Shown here in pieces: positions 13,331 to 14,856 of a DNA stretch of 14,856 nucleotides. The first letter of the stretch is position 1, and each line of letters opens with the position of its first letter. Source of the DNA: an uncultured Bacillota bacterium (GTDB lineage: Bacteria; Bacillota; Clostridia; Peptostreptococcales; Anaerovoracaceae); contig CAMOXP010000013.1 in NCBI GenBank assembly GCA_946629205.1, positions 1 to 14,856 on the forward strand, in the 5' to 3' direction. The notes under the pieces were generated by a model. That model was not told the DNA's origin. It saw only the letters and a list, made by a program, of their open reading frames with translations, and ran no database searches. The position numbers were made by a program, and so were the translations under genes.

Positions 13331-14699
13331 GAAGGAAATCAAAATCACCTATTTCTTCGCGGTTTTCGTTGCGCTGCTGATCGTCATCTCACTTCTGCTA
13401 GTTGTAGGGTCGTCCCGCATCGATACGTCGCTGACGAATATGCAGGACTCGACGGAAGCTTATATTGTTGGGGAGGAATCGATCAACCAAATGCGCGAGG
13501 TTTCTGATTACCTCACAGAAAAGTGCCAGGCTTTCATAGCGACCGGAAATGTCGAAGAAGCCGAAGCATATTACAAGGAAGTCGATGTGGACAAACGCAG
13601 GGAGGCTTCGCTGGCGGCAATCGAGCCGTACGGCAAGGAAGATGGCATTTACACTTCTTTGGCGAACGCGTTGAAAGCATCTAACGAGTTGGCGGAGGTC
13701 GAGGGTTACGCCATGTGTCTCGCCGCGGAAGGATACAGTCTGGATCCTGCGGAGGTTCCGAAGGATCTGACAGAGGTGACCCTGACGAAGGAAGACAGTC
13801 AGCTTACCGCACAGCAGAAGCGCCAGAAGGCGCGCAATATGGTCTTTGATCAAAGCTATGAAGACAAGAAAAGTGAGATCTGGGGCAGCGTCCTCAACAG
13901 CACAGAGCAGTTGATGGAGAACACCCGCGCCCTTGAACTGGAGTACTACGAGAGCGCGAAGCACCGGATCATCATTCAGAACATCCTGATGGCCCTGTTG
14001 CTTGGGTTCGCGCTGATCTTTCTGTTTGCTATCGCGCAGCTGGTTCTGCTGCCTTTGGGCAACAGTACTGAGTATATCCGGACGCAAAGGGCGCTTCCGG
14101 TGAAAGGCGCCGCCGAGTATACTTATCTGGCCAAGGCCTACAATACAATGCTGCAGGCGACCCAGAAACATCACGAGATCTTGTCCTATGAGGCGACCCA
14201 TGATGTAATGACGGATCTGTACAACCGGAAGTTCTTCGACAACAAACGGGAGGAACTGTTTGGTGAAGAGGTGGCGCTGATGATCGTCGACGTGGATTTC
14301 TTTAAATCCATCAATGATACTTACGGTCATGAGATAGGAGACAAGGTCCTGCAGAAAGTCGCGCAGATCCTGTCCTCCAGTTTCCGTTCTGAGGACTTTG
14401 TCTGTAGGATCGGCGGTGATGAATTCGCGGTGCTGATGGTGCAGATGCGGCCGGAACTGAAGCACGTCGTCGAAAGCAAGATTGCAGCTGTAAACGAAAT
14501 GCTGCATCGCCGAGACGATGGTCTGCCTGATGTGACACTTAGCATCGGTGTCGCGTTCAGCTCCGGAAACGCTGAGGATCCGGACAGCCCGGACGCGCTG
14601 TTCAAGACAGCCGATCTGGCGCTTTACAGAGTCAAGGAAGCGGGACGCGACGGGTTCGCGTTTTATCATAAAACAGCAGAGAACCCCCCCGCTTCTTAA
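13314..14699 (+). CDS. Membrane diguanylate cyclase with extracellular sensor domain and I-site
   Basis: A 461-residue protein: basic N-terminus, TM1 (about 12-32), a largely helical extracytoplasmic domain (about 33-218; possibly a four-helix-bundle sensor), TM2 (about 219-247), a short HAMP-like linker region, and a GGDEF domain (about 290-455). Key elements are DLYNRKFFDN (301-310), IVDVDFFKSINDTYGH (324-339 with D326), intact GGDEF at 367-371, and RSED at 358-361 five residues before it, a canonical RxxD product-inhibition site. It should make c-di-GMP under feedback control in response to an external cue. AGGGG (13303-13307) is 6 nt before the ATG, inside the end of the preceding cyclase gene. 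The 3' end has a small hairpin but no T-tract. Confidence 0.93.
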   Translation: MEQKNKKEIKITYFFAVFVALLIVISLLLVVGSSRIDTSLTNMQDSTEAYIVGEESINQMREVSDYLTEKCQAFIATGNVEEAEAYYKEVDVDKRREASLAAIEPYGKEDGIYTSLANALKASNELAEVEGYAMCLAAEGYSLDPAEVPKDLTEVTLTKEDSQLTAQQKRQKARNMVFDQSYEDKKSEIWGSVLNSTEQLMENTRALELEYYESAKHRIIIQNILMALLLGFALIFLFAIAQLVLLPLGNSTEYIRTQRALPVKGAAEYTYLAKAYNTMLQATQKHHEILSYEATHDVMTDLYNRKFFDNKREELFGEEVALMIVDVDFFKSINDTYGHEIGDKVLQKVAQILSSSFRSEDFVCRIGGDEFAVLMVQMRPELKHVVESKIAAVNEMLHRRDDGLPDVTLSIGVAFSSGNAEDPDSPDALFKTADLALYRVKEAGRDGFAFYHKTAENPPAS

Positions 14700-14703
14700 G
14701 CGG
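14689..14703. other. Short hairpin across the cyclase stop codon
   Basis: CCGCTT (14689-14694) pairs with AAGCGG (14698-14703) around CTT, overlapping the TAA stop. G/C flanks could lengthen it slightly. No U-tract follows, so it is unlikely to be an efficient intrinsic terminator by itself. Confidence 0.4.
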
Positions 14704-14759
14704 CGGGATGAATCTGCTGCAGCGGCATGAAAAAAAGACAGAGAAAAACGATCCGGCAG

Positions 14760-14788
14760 TAGACGTTCCGCTGATTCTGTGGTATGAT
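14760..14788 (+). promoter_or_regulatory. Promoter of the truncated gene at the right edge
   Basis: TAGACG (14760-14765, 4 of 6) and TATGAT (14783-14788, 5 of 6) are spaced 17 bp, and TGG precedes the -10 as an extended element. Transcription would begin near 14795, just upstream of the LexA box. Confidence 0.6.
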
Positions 14789-14802
14789 ACCCATAGAGGT
14801 TA

Positions 14803-14814
14803 GAACACATGTTC
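14803..14814. promoter_or_regulatory. LexA (SOS) operator
   Basis: GAACACATGTTC matches the Firmicutes LexA/DinR consensus GAACRNRYGTTC at every defined position. The symmetry extends one base on each side (AGAACA-CA-TGTTCT, 14802-14815). It lies 15 bp after the -10 and 18 bp before the ATG, where bound LexA would block transcription. Confidence 0.8.
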
Positions 14815-14832
14815 TCAAAAGGGGTATCTATC

Positions 14833-14856
14833 ATGGATCGAGCATACGAATTCCGG
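14833..14856 (+). CDS. Start of an SOS-controlled gene, truncated by the window end
   Basis: An ATG at 14833 is followed by open sequence (MDRAYEFR) to the window edge. AAAAGGGG (14817-14824) sits 8 nt upstream, and the promoter with a perfect LexA box lies directly before it. Eight residues are too few to name the product. The LexA box predicts a DNA-damage-inducible gene, for example a Y-family polymerase, a repair nuclease or helicase, or a cell-division inhibitor. Confidence 0.6.

Noticed and set aside
14689..14703. Intrinsic terminator after the cyclase pair
   Set aside because: The 6-bp stem lacks a following T-tract; kept only as a hairpin.
13398..14834. Long (478-aa) minus-strand reading frame antisense to the second cyclase
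   Set aside because: It lies opposite a gene with clear GGDEF motifs, has no recognisable domain, and is explained by codon bias in the sense gene.

Overview
The window looks like chromosomal DNA of an anaerobic Firmicute of the class Clostridia. Evidence: about 50% G+C, strong AGGAGG-type ribosome binding sites, lipobox lipoproteins, an orphan HypB, a Firmicutes-type LexA box, and a compact clostridial type IV pilus (T4P)-like locus. A family such as Anaerovoracaceae or Lachnospiraceae is possible, but this is inference from gene content; no rRNA or marker gene is present to settle it.

Layout. (1) Positions 1-450 hold six diverging tandem copies (period 52-57 bp) of a ~37-39 bp unit, then a non-repetitive tail and a perfect 16-bp-stem terminator. 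(2) 537-899 (+) encodes a small zincin-like metallopeptidase. It is separated from the convergent ilvE by a hairpin that can terminate in both directions. (3) On the minus strand lie ilvE (branched-chain aminotransferase) and, upstream of it, an orphan hypB (nickel-insertion GTPase). (4) A flavodoxin-fold oxidoreductase with a cysteine cluster (+) diverges from hypB. (5) A minus-strand pair with overlapping ends encodes a polytopic acyltransferase-3 protein and an alpha/beta-hydrolase lipoprotein. (6) A plus-strand gene run from 6110 to 12075 encodes, in order, a transglutaminase-like lipoprotein, a GspF/PilC-type inner-membrane protein, four small single-pass membrane proteins, a PilT-like ATPase, and a SARP/BTAD-type transcription factor whose C-terminus is a degenerate GGDEF domain. 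(7) Two membrane GGDEF proteins (diguanylate cyclases) follow with overlapping ends. (8) At the right edge an extended -10 promoter with a perfect Gram-positive SOS (LexA) box drives a gene cut off after eight codons.

The most interesting part is 6110-14699. It combines a minimal type II secretion/T4P-like machine, with an assembly platform and a retraction-type ATPase but no canonical GFTLxE prepilin, prepilin peptidase or PilB within the window, with a cyclic-di-GMP module. The transcription factor has lost the GGDEF active site (GQGQY) but keeps an RxxD inhibitory-site motif at exactly the right spacing. That is the pattern of c-di-GMP receptors derived from GGDEF domains. Two probable diguanylate cyclases, one with and one without the RxxD site, sit immediately downstream, behind a promoter with three TGAC direct repeats about one helical turn apart. 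A working hypothesis is that the cyclases make c-di-GMP, the BTAD-GGDEF protein senses it, and it sets transcription of the pilus-like operon and/or the cyclases. The motifs and gene order are read directly; the regulatory link is inference.
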